Shown here piece by piece: positions 22,890 through 32,735 of a stretch of DNA of 64,000 nt. The translations under genes were made by a program, and so were the position numbers. Source of the stretch: Aplectana chamaeleonis (lineage: Eukaryota; Nematoda; Chromadorea; Rhabditida; Cosmocercidae). The stretch covers positions 186,001 to 250,000 of the forward strand of contig JAPDOI010000435.1 in NCBI GenBank assembly GCA_029168955.1, read 5' to 3'. Under the pieces are notes generated by a model. It was given only the letters and a program-made list of their open reading frames with translations, had not been told where the DNA came from and ran no database searches. How positions within the stretch are numbered: position 1 is the stretch's first letter; every line of letters begins with the position of its first letter.

Positions 22890-24145
22890 TACAATGAGTC
22901 GGATCCAATGTATAGTAATCAGCCCAGTCTTCTTCTGCGTTCTTCCGGTAATAAAGCAGGGTGCGCTATCCTTGAACGTCGCCGCGGTTTGATCTTGTCA
23001 TCCGCATTGTCAGGGTAGAAGCCTTCTCCAACCATCTCTGCTTAGGTCGTCCTCTCGGTAGCTGGCCCGTCCCTTAGAGCTGGCCGCTTTCGCTACCAAA
23101 TGTTCTCCAGCCCGCAGAACGTGTCCACAAAATCTCAGCGGTGTTGGGAGAGCTTGTCCAGATGGGTGTGACATCGAACCTTCCAAGCACATCTTCATTC
23201 TGAGCTCGATCCAATCGCGTGAGCCCACCACCCCATCTCAGTATCTTCGTTTTCATAACGCCGAGCCTTATTTTCCGTTTCTTTTAGTCATGGGCACCAC
23301 TCTGTGCCATAGAGTGTGAAGGGCCTCACAACCGAACGGTGAATCCTTGACTTCAGCCTGGTGATAACCTTTCTCTCACAGAGGGCTCCATTCTCCGTAC
23401 GCCATTTCAGCCAAGCAGTATTACTTCTTGCATCAGCTTCGTCAGTCACCGTTCCAGAGTCGGTAAGTGTCGATACAAGGCATCGAAAGGCGCTTGTTTC
23501 TGGCAAGACAGTGTTGTCAACCTGGATGAAATCATCACAACTCGCTTTTATACTGTACATATTCCGTTTTCTTCTTACTGACTCGTAGACCAGTATCCGC
23601 CAACCTGTCGTGCCAACGTTGAACTTGCGCTTGAAGATTTTCTTTGGCCATTGTTATACCCCACGACAGGCCTGTCGCGGTCGCAGAGCACTGCTACGTC
23701 GCTGTCGTTGAGTGCCAGCCGTCGCTGTCGCTCAGGGCCAAGAAACACCCGGCAGAGTACTGGATTTGGCTGGGTCGCTGTCGCCGACACCCGTCGCAGT
23801 GCACTGCACTGCGACGGACAGCCGCGACAGCGACCGATTACCGCACGGTTTCCACATTTCAGGCATAACATCCCCTTTCGAGCCAGCGACCGCGACAGGT
23901 GCTGCAATCTGTTCTTGCGACAGCATTTTTCTACTGTGTGGGTCTGGTCCCGGCACGATTCGTAACAGTTGACCGCACCTGTCGCGGTCGCAAACTTGTG
24001 GTATAACAATGGCCTTTGTCGCCTGAGGCGAGCATCACGTCGCCCGCATACAACAATGTCCAAGGGGCTGAACGCTGCAGATCTTGGGTGAATGCATCCA
24101 TGACGATGATGAGGAGCAAAGGAGTAGGAGCGGATCACTAAACTA
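22890..24145 (-). pseudogene. Decayed non-LTR retrotransposon reverse transcriptase, interrupted by a TIR element
   Basis: On the minus strand, pieces in different frames follow RT order. They are SAPTPLLLIIVMDAFTQDLQ with LLYAGDVMLA (24145-24019); KENLQAQVQRWHDRL and on to the SGTVTDEADARSNTAWLKW block (23645-23288); LTRLDRAQNEDV (about 23200); RGRPKQRWLEKA (about 23040); and a terminal DWADYYTLDPTHCK (about 22900). The catalytic YADD box reads YAGD. Frameshifts and stops separate the blocks. This family is unlike the neighbouring RTE. A 367 bp element sits inside at 23647-24013. Confidence 0.85.
23647..24013. mobile_element. 367 bp TIR element (GCCATTGTTATACC ends) inserted in the RT relic
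   Basis: Ends are inverted copies of GCCATTGTTATACC, with further inverted GC-rich arms (CGACAGG, CGCGGTCGC, CGCTGTCG motifs). It is flanked by CTTTG at 23642-23646 and 24014-24018, a 5 bp duplication. Removing the element and one copy restores the RT reading frame (GDK|ENLQ). No coding capacity. A second, left-truncated copy is at 39690-39893. Confidence 0.85.
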
Positions 24146-24539
24146 AAAAATTTTGAAGCGCAAGACCATTTCAAACGTCTGAGTTGTTCAAAGTCCGCAG
24201 TCCCCCGGAACACACCAAACAGACGTAGTTAAACATTTCAGAGGTTTCTTTGAACAGTTTTCCTGTAATACTTGAGAGCTTTATAGGGACTTTTCCCCCA
24301 TTATAATTTACTTTGTGGACTTGCCTAATCAAAAACGTCGACAACTAGACAACTGCTTTTTTATTGTGAACACCGCCTTTAGGACCTCCACCCAAAAAGA
24401 TTTTTGCCTTCTTCGCACCTGCTTGCAATCTTGTTCGATTTGCTGTGCCACTGCTCCACCATTCGGCACTGCGCATGCCCATGTTGACCCCAAGAATTTC
24501 GATATTGTGAATTTCAGTTTTTGTTCCTTGCCTCGACCT

Positions 24540-27500
24540 TACTTACTTACTTGATACTTGATTGCCCGTTGTCAGCCGGCGATCGTCTCAGCGGCGGGCA
24601 CACGTCTCTGATTGTTTCGAGACACACGTTCGTTTTGGTTGTTTTGTGGAGCTGCCATCTTCCATCTCGTTCGATTTTGCGCGATCTGCAACCAGTTCCT
24701 GTTAGGTGTGTTCAGATGTTTGAAGGCATCGCTCCATCTTGTTGGGGGACGACCAAGTGTTCGCTTGATGTCCCGCGGGTACCAGAGGGTTACACGATTT
24801 GTCCAGCGGTCATCGGTTCTTCTTATAACATGACCGGCCCATCGATGATTTGCGGCTGCCATGTAAGTGACAGCGTCCCGAATCCCTGACTGTTGGCGGA
24901 GGTCGGTGCTGCGGATGTGCTGGTTTCTTCGCTCTCGGCGGCTCGTCCCCAACAGCGTCCGTTCGAGGGCTCGTTGCGTTCGTGTCATCAGAATTGCAGA
25001 GGACTTGTTGGAAGCCCAGGTTTCAGCTCCGTAGCACATGGCGGGGAGGACGGTGGAGTCAAACAGATGCGCGCGGATTTTTTTGTCGGAGACAAGGTGA
25101 GCTGCTTCCCTTATGTTCGACATCGCAGCCCATGCAGCGCTTCTTCTTCGACTGACTTCGGCCCTCAAATCGTTGTCCATGGTCACGAGGCGCCCGAGGT
25201 AGACGTACTTCTCCGTATCAGGAAGGGGAACTCCGTCCACTGTAATCGGTGCTGGGTCTGCCCATCTGTTCCTCATGACTTCTGTCTTGCTGCGATTCAT
25301 CGTCAACCCGATTCTGCGGCCAGCTGCGTCCAGTTCATCCACCATCTGCTGAAGTTCGGTTTGACTGCTGCTAACCAAAACGATGTCATCGGCGAAGCGG
25401 AGGTTTGAGAGTTTCCTGCCGTCTATGGGAATTCCCCTGTTGTTCCAATCTAGATCAATCATGGCGTGATGGAGAGCAGCAGTGAACAGCTTTGGTGAGA
25501 TGGTGTCACCTTGGCGGACTCCTTTCCCAATCGGCACCGTCAGCTCCTTGTGGAACATCTTGATCTTCGTAGATGTGCCCATGTTGCACTCCTCTAGCAT
25601 GTTGATGTAGATCGGGTCCACGCCGGCACGGAGCAGAGCGTTCCAAACTGCGTTCAGTTCGACACTGTCAAATGCTTTGACATAATCTATGAAGCACATT
25701 AGGAGCAGTTGCTTGTACTCTCGTGTCTTCTCAATTAGTTGAGTCACCGTGTGGATATGATCCATACAGCAGTATCCGCGACGAAAACCGCCCTGTTCCA
25801 CGGGCTGGAACTCATCCAACGTGCTTTCCAATCTGTTCAGCAAAATCTTTGTGAATAGCTTGTACGGCTGGGACAGAAGAGCGATTGGCCTGTAGTTCTT
25901 GACCTCGTCTCGTTCACCTTTCTTGAAGATCAACACCGTTCTTGACGATTTCCACTGTTCCGGGATCCTTTGATCTGCCAGATAGCGATTGAAGCGAGCG
26001 GTTAGCTTTTGAACGATGATTTCGTTGTCGGTCTTCAGAAAGTCTCCGGAAATTTGATCAGGTCCTGAGGCTGTCTTGGGCTTCATCTGTCTAATAGCAT
26101 GTTGAACTTCAGAAAGAAGTATCTCCGGAGCCTGGCCTTGACTCGGTGTGGGAATTCTAGGAACAGGTGTTGATGATCGGTACAGGTCTGTGTAAAAGTC
26201 CACGACGATCTCTTCAATCTTTTGACGAGACGTGTGCTGTGTTCCGCTGGCGTCCTTCATGACAGTGGTTACAGCTTGAAAGTCAACGAGGGTCTTCCGG
26301 CATCTTCTTAAACTGGCCCTTTTCTCTGAAACCTCCTTCAGTTTGCTGTCCTTGTATGCGCGAATTGATGCCTTAACAGCAACTCTGCAGGATTTGTTTA
26401 TGATTGCCCTGTCGAGAATGCTGGAGAACGGATCCTGGTGAATTTCAGCACGCTGCTTCAGAAGCCTTCGGGCATGGTCGTTTATGCGTCCTGAAGAGCT
26501 GGGGACGGGCGGGATCATTGATGCCGAAGCACAATGGTTAAGGCCCTCCACGAGGAGCTGGTAGTCTTCCGTAAGATCGTTGCTCTCGCTCCACTGGTAT
26601 CCAGCAGCAGCGGCTTGTAGCAGATCGGCATCATAATTGGGCAGTTGTGTCGATGCTGGGCGATGACCATCCTTTCGCTTAACCTTCTCGCGGAGACAGA
26701 TCTTCGCTCGGACAAGACGATGGTCGCTTCCGGTATTGAAGGGTTTCACTACACCTACATCGAAGAGACACCAGCGTCGATTAACCAGGATGTGATCCAA
26801 TTCAGAGTGAGTCACTCCGTTCGGGCTTGACCATGTCCATCGTGTGGCGGGATTTTTCTGGAAGAAGCTGTTACCGTGAAACAGATTACAGGCTTCTAGT
26901 AGGTCCATCAGACGCTCTCCGTTTTCGTTGGTCGTTCCAAGTCCGTACGATCCCACTCTAGCAGTAGACGGCTGAGGTTCGTTGATGATGGCGTTGAAGT
27001 CACCACAGACGATCTTGTAGTAGGCCTTCTCTTGCTTGATGATCTTCTCGAGGTCAACATAGAACTCATCCTTGTCGTTTTCAGATGCAGCTGAAGTCGG
27101 AGCGTATCCGTTTATGATCGCCATGGTTGTCACCGCATTGACCTTGATCCGCAGAACAGCTAGCCTGGGGCTTATGATTTCGTGGGAGTCAATCTTGGGT
27201 TTGAGGTTGCGGTGGACAATGAATCCCACTCCTCCGATGTTTTTATTGTCAACCTTGGCTCCAAGTATGATCAGGCCCCCGTCAGTTGTCCTTCTGGTAC
27301 TTTCCGCTTTGACTTTGGTTTCTTGGAGAGCCAGCACATCGTAGCGGATTCTCTGGCTGGCCTCCATGAACATTGCCAGATCAGCTTCAGAGTTGACGGT
27401 TCTGCAATTGTAGGTGCAAATCCGTAGACAGTGTTGATGCCTCGTTCGCTGATCCTTGTCCTGTGCACTCCATTTCCTGCGGCAGTTTTGTTCTGCAGGT

Positions 27501-27734
27501 CTCTTCCGGTTGCCGTTTGCTCCAGTGCACGTAGAGCTCATACTTCCTTCTGTGCCGCTCCGGACCCTCCTTGTACGTGTTTGAGCAAGTTTGAAGTTCA
27601 CGCGCGCCTTTGAGATGCTAACCCTTCTAAGACTGCGCGTCGCCAGAGCTGGTGTTCGCAAAAGTCCTTCTAGAAGAAAGACCCCCTACCCCGAGCTCCA
27701 CCACGATAAGGTACCAGCTGTACTTTGGAGGGGG
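24540..27734 (-). mobile_element. Full-length RTE-type non-LTR retrotransposon
   Basis: Bounded by a perfect 11 bp target duplication, TGCCTCGACCT, at 24529-24539 and 27735-27745. On the minus strand it has a leader of about 73 bp, one long ORF, and a 3' end of only 32 bp after the stop, finishing in AAGTAAGTAAGTA. RTE elements have this layout: about 3.2 kb, one APE-RT ORF, a tiny 3' UTR with a short simple-repeat tail, and variable target duplications. It lies between the APMAP-like and ccr-4 genes, next to an older, unrelated RT relic. The perfect duplication and open ORF point to a recent insertion. Confidence 0.92.
24572..27661 (-). CDS. RTE-type polyprotein: AP endonuclease plus reverse transcriptase, 1029 aa, intact
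   Basis: Basic N-terminus to about residue 78. The apurinic-like endonuclease domain (79-320) has TYNCRTVN, LQETK (Glu114), GDFNA (220-224), LDHILVN (288-294) and SDHR (312-315). The reverse transcriptase (about 520-800) has RPIALL, FIDYVKAFDS (657-666), GVRQGDTISP (714-723) and the catalytic FADD (756-759). A C-terminal region of about 200 residues follows. All residues I would check for nicking and polymerisation are present and there is no internal stop. Family role: target-primed reverse transcription, in which the endonuclease nicks chromosomal DNA and the RT copies its own RNA there. The Met at 27661 is the first in frame; no separate ORF1 is visible. Confidence 0.93.
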   Translation of the reverse strand: MRTPALATRSLRRVSISKARVNFKLAQTRTRRVRSGTEGSMSSTCTGANGNRKRPAEQNCRRKWSAQDKDQRTRHQHCLRICTYNCRTVNSEADLAMFMEASQRIRYDVLALQETKVKAESTRRTTDGGLIILGAKVDNKNIGGVGFIVHRNLKPKIDSHEIISPRLAVLRIKVNAVTTMAIINGYAPTSAASENDKDEFYVDLEKIIKQEKAYYKIVCGDFNAIINEPQPSTARVGSYGLGTTNENGERLMDLLEACNLFHGNSFFQKNPATRWTWSSPNGVTHSELDHILVNRRWCLFDVGVVKPFNTGSDHRLVRAKICLREKVKRKDGHRPASTQLPNYDADLLQAAAAGYQWSESNDLTEDYQLLVEGLNHCASASMIPPVPSSSGRINDHARRLLKQRAEIHQDPFSSILDRAIINKSCRVAVKASIRAYKDSKLKEVSEKRASLRRCRKTLVDFQAVTTVMKDASGTQHTSRQKIEEIVVDFYTDLYRSSTPVPRIPTPSQGQAPEILLSEVQHAIRQMKPKTASGPDQISGDFLKTDNEIIVQKLTARFNRYLADQRIPEQWKSSRTVLIFKKGERDEVKNYRPIALLSQPYKLFTKILLNRLESTLDEFQPVEQGGFRRGYCCMDHIHTVTQLIEKTREYKQLLLMCFIDYVKAFDSVELNAVWNALLRAGVDPIYINMLEECNMGTSTKIKMFHKELTVPIGKGVRQGDTISPKLFTAALHHAMIDLDWNNRGIPIDGRKLSNLRFADDIVLVSSSQTELQQMVDELDAAGRRIGLTMNRSKTEVMRNRWADPAPITVDGVPLPDTEKYVYLGRLVTMDNDLRAEVSRRRSAAWAAMSNIREAAHLVSDKKIRAHLFDSTVLPAMCYGAETWASNKSSAILMTRTQRALERTLLGTSRRERRNQHIRSTDLRQQSGIRDAVTYMAAANHRWAGHVIRRTDDRWTNRVTLWYPRDIKRTLGRPPTRWSDAFKHLNTPNRNWLQIAQNRTRWKMAAPQNNQNERVSRNNQRRVPAAETIAG

Positions 27735-27745
27735 TGCCTCGACCT

Positions 27746-28846
27746 ACATATAAAAATACACCTTTTTGTGAGCGATCAATGGAATATTAGTGTAAATGTA
27801 GTGCCAAGATACGTTGTCGCTGTCATCAAAACGCTCTGTTCAGTCGCTGACAATCGCCACTAACCAACCGATAGGGGGAATTTCATAGCGTAAAAACTTC
27901 CTCGACTCTGCTTTTCGAACTTCGGATATTCGTTCAAAAAATGAGAAGTCGAACGAAGCGGTTCTTTCGGTCACTTTGAAGCCATAACTCAAACACCAAT
28001 CTGTTGCTGTGAGACCCATCCTCAGAACGACTCTTATATTATGCGCATTTCGTTTCCTATCACTTCAATTACGGGCATAACTCGCTGGTCGAATTCCTTA
28101 AGAAGAGCACTTCTGTGATTCCAATGTAGAACACAACACTGAAAAGATCAGCTTAAATTTTTACTTTCTATTTATGACCGCTATGATTCACGGTGCATAA
28201 AAGAAAAAAAAGAGTATTAAAATCAAACAAGAGTGACCGTAACCACAAAGTTCGAAATAAAAGGAGGCTGTAACATATCAAATATTAACCTCTGCTTGGC
28301 GGGATATGAGTCTCATTCTGCGAAAAAAAAGAAGAGAGGGGAAACATACAATAATTTAGAATTCGCATCGCAATGATTGGGCAAATAATTTACGAGTGAC
28401 AGGATGAACGCGAGAGGAGAACTGGGACCGAGGTGAGGAGTATGCGGAGACGAGGTGAACGGAAGGAGACGAGACACGACTCCATCATCCGGACAAATGC
28501 AAGTGAGAACGGAACACCCAGGGGTTATGGAGAACTAGAGACGAATTAGATGGGAACGGACGGACCGAATACCAACATCACGAAAGGGCGAGTGCTAATC
28601 ACACGAACATCTCACTCATTTGCGGCATTCAATGCACGTCACATATGCATTCAACTCGAAGACTAGACCGTGCCGAGCACGAAGAGGGGACAAGGATGCA
28701 GAAACAGCACATCCTCTCATTGTGCTCCAAATTGCAGCGCGTTCTAAAATGAGGACTTAAGTGCGCGCAAAATTAGTTATCACGATAGGTGAAGACCAAA
28801 CAGAAAATTTTGAAGCACCTGTTCTTGTGACAGCCGTTGGTTTGGA
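27746..28846. other. Intergenic stretch, nothing recognised
   Basis: AT-rich to about 28400, then a purine-rich stretch (GAGGTGAGGAGTATGCGGAG and similar). No coding signal. Confidence 0.5.
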
Positions 28847-28998
28847 GACAGGGGCTCTCTACACACCGGGGGAAGAGTTGTCCCCTTTTTGCAGTTCGAA
28901 ACGTCACGTTACTCAATGCAAGCGAAGTGGTCCCGAGTGGAATTAGAGCCGCGAAAGGCGGGACAACTCCTCTCTCGGTGTGTAGAGAGACCCTGTCC
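28847..28998. mobile_element. Hairpin MITE (GACAGGGGCTCTCTACACAC), copy 1
   Basis: Outer arms ACAGGGGCTCTCTACACACC and GGTGTGTAGAGAGACCCTGT; inner GAGTTGTCCC and GGGACAACTC. Second copy at 63576-63724. Confidence 0.85.
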
Positions 28999-29038
28999 CG
29001 TTGGTTTGTCACTTATTTGCCGCACAACCTACTGCGAT

Positions 29039-29090
29039 AGGAGCACGTGCTGCAATGTTAGCTCGGAACCCATTTGCTGCACGTGCTCCT
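29039..29090. repeat. 17 bp inverted repeat with E-box-like core
   Basis: AGGAGCACGTGCTGCAA and TTGCTGCACGTGCTCCT, one mismatch, 18 nt loop. Each arm holds CACGTG. Confidence 0.8.
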
Positions 29091-30844
29091 TCGGTAGAGC
29101 CCTTCAACGCTAGTAAATGCTTGAGTTGAATGCACATTCTACACACATCAAATGCCGTGAATGGGTGAGTACAATTAAACAAAGACCACAAACAAAAGAG
29201 TGTGGTACAAAGATAGAGGTGCTGCGGTGTTACCCATAACCGCCACTGACAAGTACAAGTTTAACACATATCGCAAATATAAATAATTAAAATAATGAAA
29301 CGAGCCTGGGAATATTAATGTACAACGTAAGAAGAAGAAAGCAAACGCGCGACGCATGCACGATGCAGCCTGTACAGCACTTGGACTGAGATCCGGCCTA
29401 GGTCAATGCTGCATCAATCGACGCATGATCACAGGAGGAATTAAGCTAAAACTGACAGAGATTCTCAGCACAAACGCGGCCGCGGTCGTCAGCGAGAAAG
29501 ACGGCAATGAAACGCCACAGCTAGGCAGCTGCACCTGTTGCCTCTAGTACAACCGCCACACACTAGACTGTCCTCAAAATGACAGAAAATATTCCAAGAA
29601 ACCGTTGAAAGTTTCGGGGATCAAAAGGAAAACCTGAATTCCACTCAGTGCACCTAGGTAGATCAAAGATCAGCAAAACAGTAGATTGCGCTACGTAAAA
29701 CGTCATTTCGCCTACAGCAACCTGCCGCAGCTTACCAAGAAAAAAAAACTGAAAACGGACCTTAAGATCGTATTCAGCGCCCCTGATAGCCTAATCCTTA
29801 AACGGGGTTTGGGCGGGAATTCTTATTCGCTATCTGGTGTCCAAGAGGGATTAAAACAGTTTTCATCTCTTTTTGAACACAAGTCGAAAGAAACTTTAAG
29901 CTCAAACTTTGTCCATGAGGATATTACGGACACCGAACACGTAAATGAGGTCCGTTTGCAAAGCTACAGTCGTGAAATGACATTTTCCTCAGCGTAACTG
30001 CTCTTTTGGTCACTTTTGATCTACCTGAATACATAAACGGAAATTTGAAAACTTCAAATTGTCTCAATCATTAAACTATAAATACCGTTTTACAGAACTC
30101 TATTTCTTGTCCGATACAAACCCTAATCAGTGCGATTCCTTTCCATGAATCGGCTCATATTCCAAAAAATAGCGCCACGCTTTCATAAACTTCGGGAGGG
30201 TTCAAAATGAATGAAGATACACGCGACGCTATAAGAAAAAGAAAGTTCAAATTGGAACTAATCTGGTGCAAACTTGCTAACAATTGCCCTCACCAAAAAA
30301 AAATTGAGGGGCTTAGAACCTGCACCCACCATGTATCCCTTAACTTCGTTGTTGAACTAAACATTGCACATTCAGCCACAAGTGAACAAGAGCTGAGCAA
30401 TCCAATGAGTTCCATACTCGATAATTGACTCATTCAACCACACAGCTCTTTACCTCTTTGACTTGCAATTTAGAAAAAAAATTGGAAAAAGCGATAGTCG
30501 TGGTACACAGGCCTAAACCGTTGGTGGCGCAATGGGCATTACTTTGAGGGAGGGGGGGGAGGGGAACACTCATAGTTGGGTTGCGCCAGGATATCATTGT
30601 TCGTGAACTGGTGTTGTCTCCTTGAAACCTCCACAGTTTCTCTCGATACATCGTTCACTGGCAACTACTTTAGCGTTCGGTTTCGTACGAAATCGCTACC
30701 GGTCCACCCGAAACGTCTTGACTGTGTCACGAACAAACCATACTGGCCTGATCATGTTTAACACTCGCCGTTTTCTTGTAAACTGATCAGTTCCGAACAG
30801 ACAGACAGCGGATGTTTCCTGAAGGGCGGACCAGTTTATAGTTA
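29091..30844. other. Intergenic stretch, no gene recognised
   Basis: The plus frame 29686-29997 (103 codons) and others show no known domain, and no splice-linked exon chain is evident. Confidence 0.45.
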
Positions 30845-31027
30845 GGTTCGTGGCTTTCTTCCTCAATAAAAAACATTTAAATCTCACCCGCGGATGGCGA
30901 GGGCGGTGGCGTGCGCTGGCCCGCTACTCGATTCAGACCGAGAGAAGAGCGCAGCTGATCAGCTTACCATACCGACAGCTGCCGGTGAAATTTGAGTTTT
31001 TTTTTTGAGGAAGCGGGCCACGGACCC
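30845..31027. mobile_element. TIR element (CATTTAAAT family), copy 2, about 183 bp
   Basis: Ends CGTGGCTTTCTTCCTCAA, A-run, CATTTAAAT and the inverse TTTGAGGAAGCGGGCCACGG. It keeps the AGCTTACCATACCGACAGCT segment that in copy 1 lies just after the insertion, so it acts as the empty-site comparison. Confidence 0.78.
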
Positions 31028-31459
31028 AACTGTATATTTTTTGCGAGGAAAACGCACGTTGTTACGGGTGAAATGGTGCACCTATCACATTAAAAAAAAC
31101 AGGCGATTGAACAACTGCCAGTGAGCGATGCCTCGGGATAAACGGCGCATGTTTCGGCGCCACAGCGCCCGTTCTCAATCGACGCGGCTTGGGCGAAAAC
31201 GACTGCGAGTCTGCGAGAAAGAAGTCCATAGAACCACTTGAACGCAAAATCGATCGATAATCCTAATGACTGGCCTAAGGTGTGTCTGGTATTATTGATT
31301 CACGCGACGACTCAACTACGAATGCAAAGAACTCACGCAGCGGTACCACACAAAAATCCTGTACAGCAAATAAGTTATATATGAGGTAGAAACGTATCTC
31401 GCACCATGCAAAAACGTCCTGTTAAAAATGATTAGTTAATATGTACGACTTCTACTGCC

Positions 31460-31846
31460 CTTATCAGAACCAAACTTCTGTCCGCACTTGCAGACAACTG
31501 CTGTTGCAGCACTCAGTTCGAAAATCATCGCGCTGGGACACAGCTTAATCGTTCCAAAACCTCCTCAGGCATTTCTCGGCTCCGAGCCGCAGCGAACAGC
31601 AATCGGGGTCGCCTGACAACACGGCTCGTTCTCCCAATCTCACAGCAACTGTTGTTGCTGTTCGGGCGAACTGCGCCAGCCCGAACAGCAACAGAAGTCG
31701 ACCAGCCGTTTGAGAGAACGAGGCTTAGGCTATTCCCGGCTCGAGGCCGAGAATCGCCTTAGTCGTGGTCCCAGCACGATCAGCTTGGACTGCGAGCTAC
31801 GACTGCGGCTCACTGCAAGCGCAGATTGGATTTCTGTTCCGATAAG
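31460..31846. mobile_element. Foldback related to the CCGCAATTGCG family, 387 bp
   Basis: Left CTTATCAGAACCAAACTTCT and CCGCACTTGCAG; right inverse CTGCAAGCGCAGATTGGATT, CTGTTCCGATAAG. Inner arms include GCTCGTTCTC and CAGCAAC..GTTGCTGTTCGGGC paired with GCCCGAACAGCAACAG. Confidence 0.7.
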
Positions 31847-32063
31847 GAAAGTAGATTCATCCCGAAATCTAAAAAAACATAAGAAATTTGAAATTGTGCC
31901 AGCACCCGATTACGCCTTGACCGCTCACCAAACCTCTCTCGTGCTATATTAGAGCGGTTTATGGAGGTCCCATCGTAGAAGCACACCTGTGGCCTTACCC
32001 GTAAGTTCGAAGGTTACAGGTGAGTCCATAATCCCATCTGTGCCGCTTCGTTTCCCTCTCTGC

Positions 32064-32196
32064 GTGATTATAGTCAACGCGCCGCGCATTTCGCGGGTCT
32101 TGGGTGAGAAAGAAGATAAGATTCGCAGCAAAGCGCAAGCATTTCTTTCTCACCTAAGACAAAGAGGGAGGCGCGCGTCACGCCGACTATAACCAC
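32064..32196. mobile_element. Hairpin MITE (GATTATAGTC ends), about 133 bp
   Basis: GTGATTATAGTCAACGCGCC, CTTGGGTGAGAAAGAA and the inverse TTTCTTTCTCACCTAAG, GTCACGCCGACTATAACCAC. Confidence 0.75.
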
Positions 32197-32607
32197 TCCC
32201 TGACGACCGCAACGCTCGCGCTACCGATACAACAACACACACGCACACACAGCTCATGAAATGAATGAATAAAATGGATATTAATTAATGAATGAATGAA
32301 GACTGAATATGATGCAAACACAGTACATATACACACAGTATTGTGAAACTAGATGATTTGAACCACTTTGAAAGAGGCAATAATGAATCAGTCAAAAATA
32401 CAAACTTCTCTAGCTACTACTCATCTACGTGCACATAAATAACGACTGGAACTCGTGAAAGAGAATGAAAGAGAAAAATAATAAATAAATATAAAATAGT
32501 ACTAACGCACCACCCTGATCAACTAGCATACAAACTACCGACACCCGGTTGAAAAATGATATTCGGCGAGCCAGTCACCACGACGAAAACGTCCCAGCCC
32601 ATTAACC
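32197..32607 (-). other. Presumed 3' UTR/downstream region of ccr-4
   Basis: Contains AT-rich tetranucleotide runs (AATGAATGAATAAAATGG region, 32258-32310). No standard polyadenylation signal was identified on the minus strand. Confidence 0.4.
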
Positions 32608-32735
32608 CTATCGACTACAGCTGTTCGAGTTCGCAGGCATAGGGGGTGGGGGCGCACGTTGGTGGCTGGTCGGTATCACAGCATACTGCGCCATGATCGG
32701 AATGTGATCTGATGGCACATGAGGATGTGGAAACC
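32608..32735 (-). CDS. ccr-4: ccr-4 last exon: SDH motif and stop
   Basis: Encodes GFPHPHVPSDHIPIMAQYAV, then a tail IPTSHQRAPPPPMPANSNS and CSR, stop TAG at 32608-32610. SDH is the terminal catalytic signature. The proline-rich tail differs from vertebrate CNOT6. No clear AATAAA was seen in the next 300 bp of the minus strand. Confidence 0.92.

Noticed and set aside
23575..24213. 212-codon minus-strand frame
   Set aside because: It crosses from the RT relic into the 367 bp inserted element and back, so it is a chance fusion, not a protein.
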